Shown here piece by piece: positions 1 to 8,491 of a stretch of DNA of 36,065 nt. The notes under the pieces are model-generated. The model was not told where the DNA came from, ran no database searches, and saw only the letters and a program-made list of their open reading frames with translations. The translations under genes were made by a program, and so were the position numbers. Numbering within the stretch: position 1 is the first letter of the stretch; each line of letters opens with the position of its first letter. The DNA lies in NCBI GenBank assembly GCA_938075305.1, contig CALJGV010000049.1:1-36065 (forward strand), read 5' to 3'. Origin of the DNA: an uncultured bacterium. GTDB lineage: Bacteria > Planctomycetota > UBA1135 > GCA-002686595.

Positions 1-519
1 CTCCAGTACTCCACCACCTACTACTGGCGCATCGACTCCCTCAACGGCGGCGGAATCACCATCGGCACGGTGTGGTCCTTCACCACGGAGGACCCGCCGC
101 CGCCCACGGAGACCCTGCTCTTCCTCGATGGATTCAACCGCGGCAGCGTGGGCCCGGGGTGGAGCTCCCCGGACCTCCGCAAGATCCGGATCCGCGGCGG
201 CACCCCCATCGACGGGTTCTATGCCCGAATCCGCCGTGCTCAGTACATGGAGGTCACCGTGGACGCCTCCACCTACACCGGCCTCCGGCTGGAGTCGGCG
301 CGACGCGCCCGGAACTACGACGCCGGGGAGTCGTTCCAGATCCTGGTGAACGGGACCCCTGTGGAGACCCTGACGGGCAGCACCGGTTGGATCACGACGG
401 ATCTGGACCTCGGGGCCTATGCGGGACAGTCCGCTGTGACCATTCGATTCAAGTCGAATGGCAACCAGCTGAGCGAGTCCGGTGACATCGACCAGATCCG
501 GGTGATCGGTCTGAACTGA
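1..519 (+). CDS. C-terminal part of a secreted surface protein (FN3-like plus beta domain)
   Basis: The frame is open from the first base of the window, so the gene begins outside it and only the last 172 residues are visible. The first 28 residues contain YYWRIDSLN followed by GTVWSFTT, the usual end of a fibronectin-III-like module in bacterial surface proteins. A short proline-rich linker (DPPPPTE) follows. The remaining roughly 140 residues begin LFLDGFNRG and are rich in Thr, Gly and aromatic residues in a beta-strand pattern, ending with DIDQIRVIGLN. This looks like a carbohydrate-binding or jelly-roll domain, but I do not recognise a specific family. The protein is probably exported and extracellular; that is inference from domain type. 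The frame stops with TGA at 517-519, and a hairpin follows at 557-595. Confidence 0.75.
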   Translation, partial: LQYSTTYYWRIDSLNGGGITIGTVWSFTTEDPPPPTETLLFLDGFNRGSVGPGWSSPDLRKIRIRGGTPIDGFYARIRRAQYMEVTVDASTYTGLRLESARRARNYDAGESFQILVNGTPVETLTGSTGWITTDLDLGAYAGQSAVTIRFKSNGNQLSESGDIDQIRVIGLN

Positions 520-556
520 TCCCCGCCCAGCCCAGCGCTGGCGCGCCTTCAACGGG

Positions 557-595
557 TGACCCCCCGGACCGATCGCTGATCGGCCCAGGGGGTCA
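557..595 (+). terminator. Hairpin downstream of the first gene
   Basis: The arms TGACCCCC (557-564) and GGGGGTCA (588-595) are perfect complements. Inside them GG pairs with CC beside a bulged A, and CCGATC (569-574) pairs with GATCGG (578-583) around a GCT loop. It lies 38 bases after the stop codon of the upstream gene and ends 51 bases before the next start. Only a weak pyrimidine run follows, so it is a terminator-like hairpin without a real T tract. Confidence 0.5.
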
Positions 596-633
596 TCTTC
601 CGTTCCGGCCTCCGGCGCCCGTCCGGGCAGGCT

Positions 634-639
634 TACACT
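634..639 (+). promoter_or_regulatory. -10-like TACACT, 7 bases before the start codon
   Basis: TACACT is separated from the ATG at 647 by seven bases, and no Shine-Dalgarno sequence is visible. If it is a -10 element, transcription would begin at or next to the A of the ATG, giving a leaderless mRNA. No good -35 hexamer is visible. The same TACACT-7-ATG arrangement precedes ytoQ at 34618. Confidence 0.4.
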
Positions 640-646
640 CCTCCCC

Positions 647-1666
647 ATGGATCCGATCACGCAGGTCGCCCTGGGGGCAGTAGCCGCTCAGGCCGTCGCG
701 AGGCCGGGGGCCCAGCGGCGCGCCGCGGTCGCGGGAGGCCTCGGCGGGCTCCTGCCTGACGCCGACGTGTTCATCCGGTCCGCCACCGACCCGCTGCTCT
801 TCCTGGAGTACCACCGCCACTTCACCCACGCCCTGGCGTTCATCCCCGTGGGTGGACTCCTGGCCGCCGCGATCGCCTGGATCGTGGGGCGCGGTCGCTG
901 GCCCTTCTCGTCCCTCATCCTGCCGGCAGCGGTGGGCTGGGCCACCCACGGCCCCCTGGACGCCTGCACCAGCTACGGCACCCACCTGGGGTGGCCCTTC
1001 ACCGATCAGCGGGTGGCGTGGAACCTCATCTCCATCGTCGACCCGCTCTTCACGGGCCTCCTGCTCGTCGGGCTGTGGCGAGCCCTCCGGAGGAATCGTC
1101 CGACCCCCTCGCGCCGGTGGCTGCTGGCCGCAGCGCTCTACCTCGGCGTCTGCGGGCTCCAGGTCGGCCGCGCCCGGGCGGCGTACGCCCTCACCATCGC
1201 CGAGCGAGGGCACTCGCCCACGGCGTTCGAGGTGCGGCCCTCCATCGGCAACAACATCCTCTACCGGGGCTTCTACGAGGTGGACGGCGAGTACCAGGTC
1301 GACGCCGTCCGGGTCCCATGGACCGGCCCGGCGGTCATCCTGGAAGGGCCGAGCCACCCCGCGCTCGACGCCCCGTCCTTCACCGCGCGCTACGGGCTGG
1401 ACGCGCGTCAGCGGGCCGACCTGGCGCGCTTCCGCTTCTTCAGCGCGGGCTTCCTGATCGAGGACCGCCGCTTCCCTGGGGTGGTCAGCGACTTCCGGTA
1501 CGCCGCCGTTCCCGATTCGGTGTCGCCCCTGTGGGGCATCGACTTCGAGGATCTCCGCCCCGGAGAGCACGCGCGCTACCGCACCTTCAATCGAATCGAC
1601 CAACCCCAGCGATCTCGGTTCTTCAGGATGTTGCGAGGGGACCTGGATCCTGACTCCCGGCACTGA
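647..1666 (+). CDS. YdjM/DUF457-like membrane-bound metal-dependent hydrolase
   Basis: The 339-residue protein resembles the YdjM/YbcI (PF04307) inner-membrane family annotated as metal-dependent hydrolases; the substrate is unknown. Motifs typical of the family are present: DPITQ at the N-terminus, LPDAD (residues 36-40), HRHFTHA (56-62), HGPLD (101-105) then GTHLGWPF, and SIVDPLF near 129-135. The His and Asp residues in these motifs are the likely metal ligands. Hydrophobic segments occur near 64-80, 88-100, 128-143 and 158-170. The C-terminal third (about 180-339) is a soluble extension often found in longer members. The ATG follows a -10-like TACACT by seven bases without a Shine-Dalgarno sequence. 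The gene stands alone between a hairpin and the PDZ/HEAT gene. The family call is firm; the biochemical role is not. Confidence 0.85.
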   Translation: MDPITQVALGAVAAQAVARPGAQRRAAVAGGLGGLLPDADVFIRSATDPLLFLEYHRHFTHALAFIPVGGLLAAAIAWIVGRGRWPFSSLILPAAVGWATHGPLDACTSYGTHLGWPFTDQRVAWNLISIVDPLFTGLLLVGLWRALRRNRPTPSRRWLLAAALYLGVCGLQVGRARAAYALTIAERGHSPTAFEVRPSIGNNILYRGFYEVDGEYQVDAVRVPWTGPAVILEGPSHPALDAPSFTARYGLDARQRADLARFRFFSAGFLIEDRRFPGVVSDFRYAAVPDSVSPLWGIDFEDLRPGEHARYRTFNRIDQPQRSRFFRMLRGDLDPDSRH

Positions 1667-1716
1667 CCCCAGACCCGCCGCCCTCCCCAAGACCCCCGGC
1701 CCGCCGCCCACCGACC

Positions 1717-4167
1717 ATGCATCTGCTTCGAAGCGCCCTCACCATCGCCCTTGCCCTCGCGGGGGCGGCCAGCTCCCCCGCCCAGCGCCAGAAGCCCCCG
1801 GTCCCCGACCTGACCGCTGGGGGCGCGGCCGACGACAAGCACGACTGGAACCTCGGCCCCACCGGCGCCCGCGGGTGGATCTGGGGCTGGAAGCTCGAGA
1901 CCACCGACGCTCGCCAGATCCTGATCACCGAGGTCGCTGAGGACTCCCCGGCGGACGGCAAACTGGAGGTCGGTGACGTGCTCCTCGGGGTCGGCGATGA
2001 GGCCTTCGACTCCGACCCCCGGGTCACCCTCGGCCTCGCCATCGGTGTGGCGGAGTCGAAGAAGGGCAAGGGACGCCTCGAGCTCCGCCGCTGGCGGAAG
2101 GGCAAGGTGAAGACCGTCCGGCTGCAGCTGCCGGTCCTCGGCCCCTACGCCGAGACGGCCCCCTTCGACTGCTCCAGGTCGAAGAGGGTCTTGGACGCCG
2201 CCTGCGACCACATGGCCGCCAACATGAAGGGCGGCATCGACGGGATGGTCAACGCCCTCGCCCTCCTGGCCAACGGGGATCCCGAGCACGCAGGCGCAGT
2301 GCGCGACCTCGCCCGCAAGATCGGCAGACCGGACGTCCAGCTGTCCCTTGAGGGCCGGACGTCGGGCCTCATGGCCTGGGAATGGGGCTACCGCGCCCTG
2401 TTCCTCTCCGAGTACTACCTGGCCACCAAGGACCGTCAGGTCCTGCCAGCCATCGCCGAATATGCGGGCACCATCGCCCGGGGTCAGAGCCGGGTGGGCA
2501 CCTGGGGACACGGCATGGCCTGGCCCGACCTGAACGGCGGCCGCCTCCATGGATCCCTGGGGGGCTACGGCGCGGTCAACCAGTCCGGCCTCGTCTGTCA
2601 CCTCGCGCTCGTCCTCGCGGAGGAGTGCGGCGTCAAGGACCGCGAGATCACGGAGGCGATCGCGCGGGCAAATCGCTTCGCCTCCTTCTACACCGGCAAG
2701 GGCGCCATCCCCTACGGCGACCACCGGCCGGGCTGGGACAGCCACGACGACAACGGAAAGAACTCCCTCGCCGCCCTCATCTTCGACCTGCAGGGCATGC
2801 GGGAGGAGGCGGCCTTCTTCGGGCGAATGGCCACCGCCTCCTACGACGAGCGAGAGCAGGGGCACACCGGGAACTACTTCAGCTACCTCTGGGGTCCCAT
2901 CGGGGTGAATCGCCTCGGGGAGGAGGCCGTCAGCGCGTTCCTCCGCGAACAGCGCTGGTACTACGACCTGGCGCGGGCCCACGACGGGAGCTTCCCCTAC
3001 CAGGGGGGCGCCGGGATGTCAGGCGGGGAGCACAAGTACGGCAGCTGGGACTGCACCGGTGCCTTCGTCCTCGCCAACACGTTCCACCGAAGGGCGCTCT
3101 TCATCACGGGCCGCGCGAGCGACAAGCGCAACCGCCTGACGGGCGCTGACCTCGAGACCACCATCGAAGCGGGCCGGGGATACGACTCCTGGTCCAAGGG
3201 GGCCGAACACTATGGCGCGAAGAGCACGGCTGAGCTCATGCGCGACCTCAAGAGCTGGTCGCCCGCCGTTCGCTCACGGGCAGCAGCGGCCCTCTCCAAG
3301 GGTGGCGACGTTCCCGTGCTCGACCTGCGCAGCAGGCTCAAGGGCCGGGACCTCGACGCTCGCTACGGCGCCTGCCAGGCCATCGCGGACCTCGGAGGGC
3401 GCGCCGCCGCCGCCCTCCCCGAGCTGCGCCGCTGCCTGCGGTCGGATGATGTCTGGCTCCGCATCCAAGCCGCCTACGCCCTGTCGGCCATCGGGGACCG
3501 CGCCCGCAGTGCGGTCCCCGATCTCCTTGAGCTGGCGCTCCTCGAGGACGAGGAGGATCCCCGGGAGATCACCCAGCGGTACCTCGCCTTCTGCCTCTTC
3601 TATCCCGGTGGTGCCCTGAAGATGCGCGGGCTGCTCTCTCGCAATCTCGGAGGCACCGATCGTGACGATCTGCTTCCTGTCATCGAGCGCCTGCTCATCA
3701 ACGACGACGGCCGCGCGCGAGGTGCCCTGGGGACCATCTTCAAGCTCCTGACCCTCGAGGAGCTGCGGCCCCTTCTCCCGCAGATCGTGGAGGCCGTGCG
3801 GACCCCCTCACCGAGCGGGGTCATGTTCTCCAACGGCATCCGCCTCGCCGGGCTCGACTTCCTCGCGGCTCACCGCATCGCGGAGGGCATGGAGCTGTGC
3901 ATCCTCGTGACTGAGATCGACAAGTGGGGCAAGCAGGACCGCATCCTGCGCTGCATGAAAGCCCTCGAGCAGTACGGCGGCGCCGCGCGCCCGGTGCTGC
4001 CTCAGCTCCGTGACCTCGAACAGCGTCTTCGGGCGCACCGCGAGGCCAAGAACCTCGGCAAGCAGATCCAGGCCTGCGAGGACACCATCGCGGCCATCGA
4101 GGCCGCGACGGACAGCCCCGAGGTGCGGACCGTGGCCGAGATCATGGGGTCGCGGCAGCGCCGCTGA
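1717..4167 (+). CDS. Secreted PDZ and HEAT-repeat protein (DUF6288-like)
   Basis: An 816-residue protein beginning with a signal peptide (about residues 1-22, cleavage near SSPAQ). A PDZ-like domain follows at about 50-135, with ILITEVAEDSPA and LEVGDVLLGVG, the usual pattern for a secreted PDZ module. Residues about 150-460 are alpha-helical with Gly/Trp-rich motifs (WEWGYRALFLSEYY, GTWGHGMAWPD, GSWDCTGAFVLAN) resembling an alpha/alpha toroid. From about 500 onward helical pairs of HEAT type appear, such as DLDARYGACQAIADLG and WLRIQAAYALSAIGD. This order matches the planctomycete family I know as DUF6288, which has no established function. No catalytic motif is evident, so a scaffold or binding role in the periplasm is plausible. 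It has 50 bases of spacing after the YdjM-like gene and no clear Shine-Dalgarno site. Confidence 0.8.
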   Translation: MHLLRSALTIALALAGAASSPAQRQKPPVPDLTAGGAADDKHDWNLGPTGARGWIWGWKLETTDARQILITEVAEDSPADGKLEVGDVLLGVGDEAFDSDPRVTLGLAIGVAESKKGKGRLELRRWRKGKVKTVRLQLPVLGPYAETAPFDCSRSKRVLDAACDHMAANMKGGIDGMVNALALLANGDPEHAGAVRDLARKIGRPDVQLSLEGRTSGLMAWEWGYRALFLSEYYLATKDRQVLPAIAEYAGTIARGQSRVGTWGHGMAWPDLNGGRLHGSLGGYGAVNQSGLVCHLALVLAEECGVKDREITEAIARANRFASFYTGKGAIPYGDHRPGWDSHDDNGKNSLAALIFDLQGMREEAAFFGRMATASYDEREQGHTGNYFSYLWGPIGVNRLGEEAVSAFLREQRWYYDLARAHDGSFPYQGGAGMSGGEHKYGSWDCTGAFVLANTFHRRALFITGRASDKRNRLTGADLETTIEAGRGYDSWSKGAEHYGAKSTAELMRDLKSWSPAVRSRAAAALSKGGDVPVLDLRSRLKGRDLDARYGACQAIADLGGRAAAALPELRRCLRSDDVWLRIQAAYALSAIGDRARSAVPDLLELALLEDEEDPREITQRYLAFCLFYPGGALKMRGLLSRNLGGTDRDDLLPVIERLLINDDGRARGALGTIFKLLTLEELRPLLPQIVEAVRTPSPSGVMFSNGIRLAGLDFLAAHRIAEGMELCILVTEIDKWGKQDRILRCMKALEQYGGAARPVLPQLRDLEQRLRAHREAKNLGKQIQACEDTIAAIEAATDSPEVRTVAEIMGSRQRR

Positions 4168-4239
4168 GCGGATCTGGGACCCAGGACCCCCTGGAGGCAC
4201 CTCCCGGCGCAGCCTTGGGGTTCCTTCGCGGGATTCCAC

Positions 4240-4268
4240 TTGCCGCTCCTGCGACGCAGGCTTATATC
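4240..4268 (+). promoter_or_regulatory. Candidate promoter with a palindrome in its spacer
   Basis: TTGCCG (4240-4245) and TATATC (4263-4268) are separated by 17 bases and each match four of six positions of the sigma-70 consensus. The spacer contains the perfect dyad CCTGCG-A-CGCAGG (4248-4260). An inverted repeat between -35 and -10 is the classic place for a regulator to bind, and the genes downstream form an efflux operon. The element ends 42 bases before the start at 4311. No regulator gene is adjacent. Confidence 0.4.
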
Positions 4269-4310
4269 CGATTGCTACGAGGAGCCGCTGAGCGGCGTCT
4301 CGGGCACCCC

Positions 4311-4766
4311 ATGCTGCAGAACCTCAGAGTCCTCCTCCTGCTGATCCTCGCGCTGCCGGGACTGACCATGGCGCCGGGTTCGGCGTTCGTGGTGTGCCTG
4401 TGCGACGGGGGCACGGCGGAGCCTGTGGCTGCCGGGTGTTGTCACGGGGCCCCGTCCAGCGATGCCGCCGCCGACGCGGTCATGGGGCGCGGGGCCTGCG
4501 ACGGTTCCGGGCAGGGTCTGGGCTGCTGTGGGACCCCTGGGGACTGCGACGGCTGCCTGGAGATCGAACTGGATGAGGTCCTCCTCGCCACGGTGGACGC
4601 TCCCCAGTTCCTGATCCCGCCGACCGTGCCGATGGCGCTCTGCCTCGTGCCGCTCCCGCCCACGCAAGGATCCCTGAACGTCAACGGATTCTTCATCCGG
4701 CCCCCACCGCCGACTGATCGGCCTACAGCCGGGCTCTTGCCCGGCGTCCGTCCGCTACGAATTTGA
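4311..4766 (+). CDS. Small exported Cys-rich protein heading the efflux operon
   Basis: The 151-residue protein has a hydrophobic N-terminus (LLLLILALPGLTMAPG) that looks like a signal peptide. The mature part is unusually cysteine-rich: CLC, CC with a following His, GACDG, GCCG and DCDGC all fall within about 65 residues. The C-terminal half is Pro-rich with no Cys pattern. I know of similar small Cys/His-rich exported proteins ahead of metal-efflux genes in Gram-negative bacteria, but recognise no named family here. It precedes the TolC-like gene by 73 bases and is probably the first gene of the operon. A role in binding metal or another thiol-reactive substrate is inference. The start at 4311 fits the signal peptide and the candidate promoter; an in-frame ATG at 4215 would place the promoter inside the gene. 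Confidence 0.6.
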   Translation: MLQNLRVLLLLILALPGLTMAPGSAFVVCLCDGGTAEPVAAGCCHGAPSSDAAADAVMGRGACDGSGQGLGCCGTPGDCDGCLEIELDEVLLATVDAPQFLIPPTVPMALCLVPLPPTQGSLNVNGFFIRPPPPTDRPTAGLLPGVRPLRI

Positions 4767-4839
4767 AGCTCGGGATTCGCGCGCCTCTAGCCGATGCGCG
4801 CCGCCTCAAAGGTGTCCCGATGTCTTTACCCGTAGCAAG

Positions 4840-6231
4840 ATGAATTCCCCGACCCGTGTCGGTTTGCTGGTAGCGCTCAGCGCGCTTGCCTGCGCCAATC
4901 CAGAGCGCGTGATCCTCGACGAGGCGCACGCACACGCGGCACTCGATGCCCGTGCCGACCTACAGCCGCCGCTGGAGCGCTCGATTGCTGCCCAGCTTCC
5001 GGACAGCCGTCTCTCGAGCCCAGCGCCGGAGGTCTGCGCTCGTCCCGACCAATCCGGCTACTGGTACCTGAAAGCCGCGGCGTGGGCGCCGGGGGTCCGG
5101 GCGAGCCGCCGCGAACTCGCCGCAGCCAGAGGAGAAGAGCAGAGCGCCGGCGCCCCTGGCCCCGTGGCCGTGCAGGTCATCGACCAGGACTTCAGCGGAG
5201 ACTCCGACCTCGTGAACGCCCTCGCGGCCTTCGACCTCATCGGGCTCCTCGGGATCGGCCCCTCGGGCGCCCAGCGAGGAGTCGCCGAGGCCCGCGTCGA
5301 AGCCGCCCGGGCAAGCCTCGAGAACGCGGTTTGGCTGGCTTGGCTGGAGGCAGAACGGGCCCTGGTTCAGTGGCGTGCGTCGGCTCGCCGGATGGACCGC
5401 CTGGCTGAGCTCGACGCCAGCGCAGCCCTCGACATCGAGCGGATCAGGATCCTGGCCAGCACTGGACGCATCGGCGAGAGTCCCACGGAAGCCGCCGACG
5501 GCGCAGCGGCAGAGCTCGAGCGAAGCCTCTCGTTGGCGGTGGATCAGGCCTCAAGCGCCCGCGCGCGCCTCGCCGCGGTCGTCGGCGCGGACCCCGACAA
5601 GGACCTGAGCGGAGGGGCCCCCGCCACCCCCGCTCCGACGGCGCTTGGGGCCGCTTCGCCGGGCCTTTGGTTCGACGACGTTGAACACATGCGGAGCCAC
5701 CCGAGCCTGCGCATGGCCCAGCGCATCTTCGACCTGAGGGAGAGCCAGGTGCGCGAGGCCGCCTCACGGGCCTGGCCGGGGGTGTCCCTCGGACCTCGCC
5801 TGGGGTTCGTCGATCCCACCCAGGTCGGGGGCGTCCTCCGCATCACGGTTCCATTCCCCTCCAGCTGGCAGGGGCTCCTCACAGCAGCGATCGAGCGGCG
5901 CGACGCTGCGGTGGAGGCCTACGAAGATCAGCTCCACCTCCTCCTCACGTCTGAGGCGGACGCTCTTATCCGAGTTGGCGCTGCAGGGGCACGCGCGTCG
6001 GGCTCCTCCGATGAGGTGGTTCAGTCCCTGATCGAGGAGTGGGAGTCCGCGCGGGCCGGCTTCCGGGTCCAGCGGGTCCCCATCGGCCAATGGACCGGTG
6101 CCCTGAGGCGGCTGGCCATGCGCGCTACCTGGGACATCGATGACATGGAACGCCTAGACCTCGCAACCCTGGACCTCGTGGCCGCTCGCGGCCCGATGGC
6201 CACCACCCTCTTCACGGGAGGAGACCGATGA
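4840..6231 (+). CDS. TolC-like outer-membrane efflux protein
   Basis: A 463-residue protein with an N-terminal lipoprotein-like signal (LVALSALAC, Cys18). Two long alpha-helical, Ala/Glu/Arg-rich stretches (about 130-250 and 290-430) follow, as expected of the duplicated helical hairpins of TolC/OprM outer-membrane factors. GVSLGPRLGF (about 309-318) resembles a beta strand of the barrel. Overall identity to well-known members is probably low, so the call rests on helical pattern, lipobox, length and context. It would form the outer-membrane channel of the tripartite exporter with the HlyD-like adaptor encoded next. The stop overlaps the start of that gene (ATGA at 6228-6231). No Shine-Dalgarno sequence is clear for this start. 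Confidence 0.8.
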   Translation: MNSPTRVGLLVALSALACANPERVILDEAHAHAALDARADLQPPLERSIAAQLPDSRLSSPAPEVCARPDQSGYWYLKAAAWAPGVRASRRELAAARGEEQSAGAPGPVAVQVIDQDFSGDSDLVNALAAFDLIGLLGIGPSGAQRGVAEARVEAARASLENAVWLAWLEAERALVQWRASARRMDRLAELDASAALDIERIRILASTGRIGESPTEAADGAAAELERSLSLAVDQASSARARLAAVVGADPDKDLSGGAPATPAPTALGAASPGLWFDDVEHMRSHPSLRMAQRIFDLRESQVREAASRAWPGVSLGPRLGFVDPTQVGGVLRITVPFPSSWQGLLTAAIERRDAAVEAYEDQLHLLLTSEADALIRVGAAGARASGSSDEVVQSLIEEWESARAGFRVQRVPIGQWTGALRRLAMRATWDIDDMERLDLATLDLVAARGPMATTLFTGGDR

Positions 6232-7796
6232 GCTCCGTCGATCAGAACGTGGACCTCAGCGGGCTCGCCCGCACGCAGCCCTCCATCGACCCGCCCCGCC
6301 GCAGCTGGCTGCGAGCGGTGGTCCCCCTGGCGCTCCTCGGCGCCTTCGCCTTCATCCTTCGGGACGCCATCGCAGAGCTGCTCACGGAGCGTATCCCGGT
6401 GACCTTGACACGCCCGATCCGCCTCGAGGGAGCCGACCCGTCCGTACCAGCCCAGCGTACGCTCCTCTCACAGGCCGCAGGCTGGGTGGAGCCCGACCCG
6501 TTCCCGGTGCATGCCCCCGCGCTCGCGGGTGGCGTCGTCGTCGACGTCCTGGTCCAGGAATCCGACCACGTGAAGCTGGGCCAGCCCATCGCGCGCCTCA
6601 TCGACGAGGACGCGAGGATCGAGCGCGACCGCGCCCGGGGCAAGTACGCCATGGCCGAGGCCGAGGTCGCCCTGGCCGCGGCCGAGCACCGGATCGCCGA
6701 GGCGAGCTTCGAGGCAGCGATCGAGGTCACTGCGGCGCGTGATGCCGCGAGGGCCAACCACGCCGGCCGCGTGGCCGCCGCTGCCCAGGCGGCAGCGGCC
6801 GTGCGCGGGGGCCTGGCAGCGGTTTCCCTGGCGGAGAGCGAGGTGGTGGTCCAGCAGTCCCTCGAAGAAGCGGGCACCTCAGGGCCCCGGCAGGTCGAGA
6901 TCGCCCTGGCGGACCTCGAGTTGGCCACGAGCCGCCTCGCCACCCTTCGCGCGGCCGAGGCCCTGGCCACCGCCGCCGCCAATGAAGCGGCCGCTGAACT
7001 CACACGAACCGAACAGCACCTCTCACTTCGCTTCGAGGAGCAGCGGATCGTGGAGACCAGCCTGGCGCGCCTCGCGCGAGCCCAGGGGGCCTTGGCGGAA
7101 GCGGAGGCGCTCCTCGCGGCCGCCGAGCTCACCCTCCAGCGCATGGTGGTCGTCTCCCCCGTGGACGGCGTCGTACTCGAGCGCCTCGCCGTCGCGGGCG
7201 ACGAGCTTCGGGCCGGCGCCCCGATTTGCTCCCTCTACGATCCCGCCACCCTCAGGGTCCGGGTCGACGTCCCCCAGCCCGACGTCGGCGCACTGGCCAT
7301 GGGGCAGGAGGCCGAGATCCTCGCCGACTCCAGACCCGGCCAGCCCTATGGCGGCCAGGTGCTACGGGTGGTCCAGCTGGCTGACATCCAGAAGGTGACC
7401 CTCGAGGTGCAGGTGCGCGTCCTGGACGCGGACGATCTCTTGCGCCCCGACATGCTCGCCCAGGTCCGCTTCTTCTCCAGCGAGGACAGCGATACAGGCG
7501 GCGAGGCTTCCCAGGCTACCCGCCGCCTCGCAGTCCCCTCAGCCCTCGTGCGCGAAGGCGCCATCTGGGTCCACGACCCCGATGGAGACCTGGCCGTGCG
7601 GCGACAGCTCAAGCTCGGCGAGGAGCGCACCGGCCCGGACGGCCAGCGCCTGATCGAGGTCCTCGAGGGCCTGGATTGGACCGTGGAGCTCATCGACCAG
7701 GGCCGGGACCTGCTCCCGGTCGACGCGCCATCTGAGGGGGTCCCGATCGCCCTGATCAACCCAGCCGGCGCCACCGCCGGAGGACAAGAGCAATGA
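6228..7796 (+). CDS. HlyD/MacA-like periplasmic adaptor
   Basis: A 522-residue membrane-fusion protein linking an inner-membrane transporter to an outer-membrane channel. A single membrane anchor lies at about 27-45 (LRAVVPLALLGAFAFIL). The first biotinyl-lipoyl half is about 93-126 (VHAPALAGGVVVDVLVQE, LGQPIARLID). A long Ala/Glu/Arg coiled coil spans about 127-300. The second lipoyl half begins VVSPVDGVVLERLAVAGDEL near 308, and a beta-barrel domain follows. The coiled coil of about 175 residues is long, suggesting a deep reach toward the TolC partner. The ATG overlaps the upstream stop by four bases and has a strong GGGAGGAG Shine-Dalgarno site, indicating coupled translation. The family is secure; the substrate cannot be read from sequence. 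Confidence 0.92.
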   Translation: MSSVDQNVDLSGLARTQPSIDPPRRSWLRAVVPLALLGAFAFILRDAIAELLTERIPVTLTRPIRLEGADPSVPAQRTLLSQAAGWVEPDPFPVHAPALAGGVVVDVLVQESDHVKLGQPIARLIDEDARIERDRARGKYAMAEAEVALAAAEHRIAEASFEAAIEVTAARDAARANHAGRVAAAAQAAAAVRGGLAAVSLAESEVVVQQSLEEAGTSGPRQVEIALADLELATSRLATLRAAEALATAAANEAAAELTRTEQHLSLRFEEQRIVETSLARLARAQGALAEAEALLAAAELTLQRMVVVSPVDGVVLERLAVAGDELRAGAPICSLYDPATLRVRVDVPQPDVGALAMGQEAEILADSRPGQPYGGQVLRVVQLADIQKVTLEVQVRVLDADDLLRPDMLAQVRFFSSEDSDTGGEASQATRRLAVPSALVREGAIWVHDPDGDLAVRRQLKLGEERTGPDGQRLIEVLEGLDWTVELIDQGRDLLPVDAPSEGVPIALINPAGATAGGQEQ

Positions 7797-8491
7797 GCTT
7801 CATCGAACTCCGCGGCGTCACGCGCCGCTACATGAAGGGCGGTCACGCCGTCACCCCCCTCGACGACGTGGACCTGGACGTGGCCCCCGGCGACTTCCTG
7901 GTACTCCTGGGGCCCTCCGGTTCCGGCAAGACGACGCTCCTCAACCTCCTCGCCGGGATCGACCGGCCCGATGAGGGCACGGTGACGGTCGGCGACCAGG
8001 ACGTGGGCGGAACCCGGGCTTCAAAGCTCGCGGCCTGGCGCGCACGGACCGTGGGGTACATCTTCCAGCGCGCCCACCTCGTTCCTGTGCTCACCGCATA
8101 CGAGAACGTGGAGCTCCCCCTTTGGCTCCAGAAGCTCTCCCGCGCCGACCGGCACCGCCGAGTCGAGTTGGCCTTGTCGGCGGTGGGCCTCACCGACCGC
8201 GCAACGCACCTCCCCAAGCAGCTCTCTGGCGGCCAGGAGCAACGGGTCGCCATCGCCCGGGCACTCGTGGCGGACCCCGAGCTCCTCGTCGCCGATGAGC
8301 CCACCGGGAGCCTCGACGCCGAGTCCGCCGAGGGCATCCTCCACCTCCTGCAGCGCCTCAACCGCGAGCAGGGCAAGACCATCGTCATGGTCACCCACGA
8401 CGAGCAGGCCGCCAGGGTGGGCACGCGCGTCTACCGCCTGGAGCGCGGGAAACTCGTACAGGCCGGTTCCGAGCAGGAGGTGGCCCCGTGA
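7793..8491 (+). CDS. ABC transporter ATP-binding protein (MacB/LolD type)
   Basis: A 232-residue nucleotide-binding protein with every expected motif: Walker A GPSGSGKT (40-47), the ABC signature LSGGQ (144-148), Walker B LLVADEP followed by TGSLD, and the H-loop [13 protein letters not shown] is characteristic of the MacB/LolD/FtsE group, which powers extraction or export from the inner membrane. It overlaps the adaptor stop by four bases (ATGA, 7793-7796), has GGAGGAC upstream, and overlaps the first permease by four bases. It should bind both adjacent permeases and drive the exporter by ATP hydrolysis. Confidence 0.95.
   Translation: MSFIELRGVTRRYMKGGHAVTPLDDVDLDVAPGDFLVLLGPSGSGKTTLLNLLAGIDRPDEGTVTVGDQDVGGTRASKLAAWRARTVGYIFQRAHLVPVLTAYENVELPLWLQKLSRADRHRRVELALSAVGLTDRATHLPKQLSGGQEQRVAIARALVADPELLVADEPTGSLDAESAEGILHLLQRLNREQGKTIVMVTHDEQAARVGTRVYRLERGKLVQAGSEQEVAP

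Noticed and set aside
593..1711. A 372-codon minus-strand frame opposite the YdjM-like gene
   Set aside because: It is the complementary shadow of a gene with clear family motifs and shows no domain of its own.
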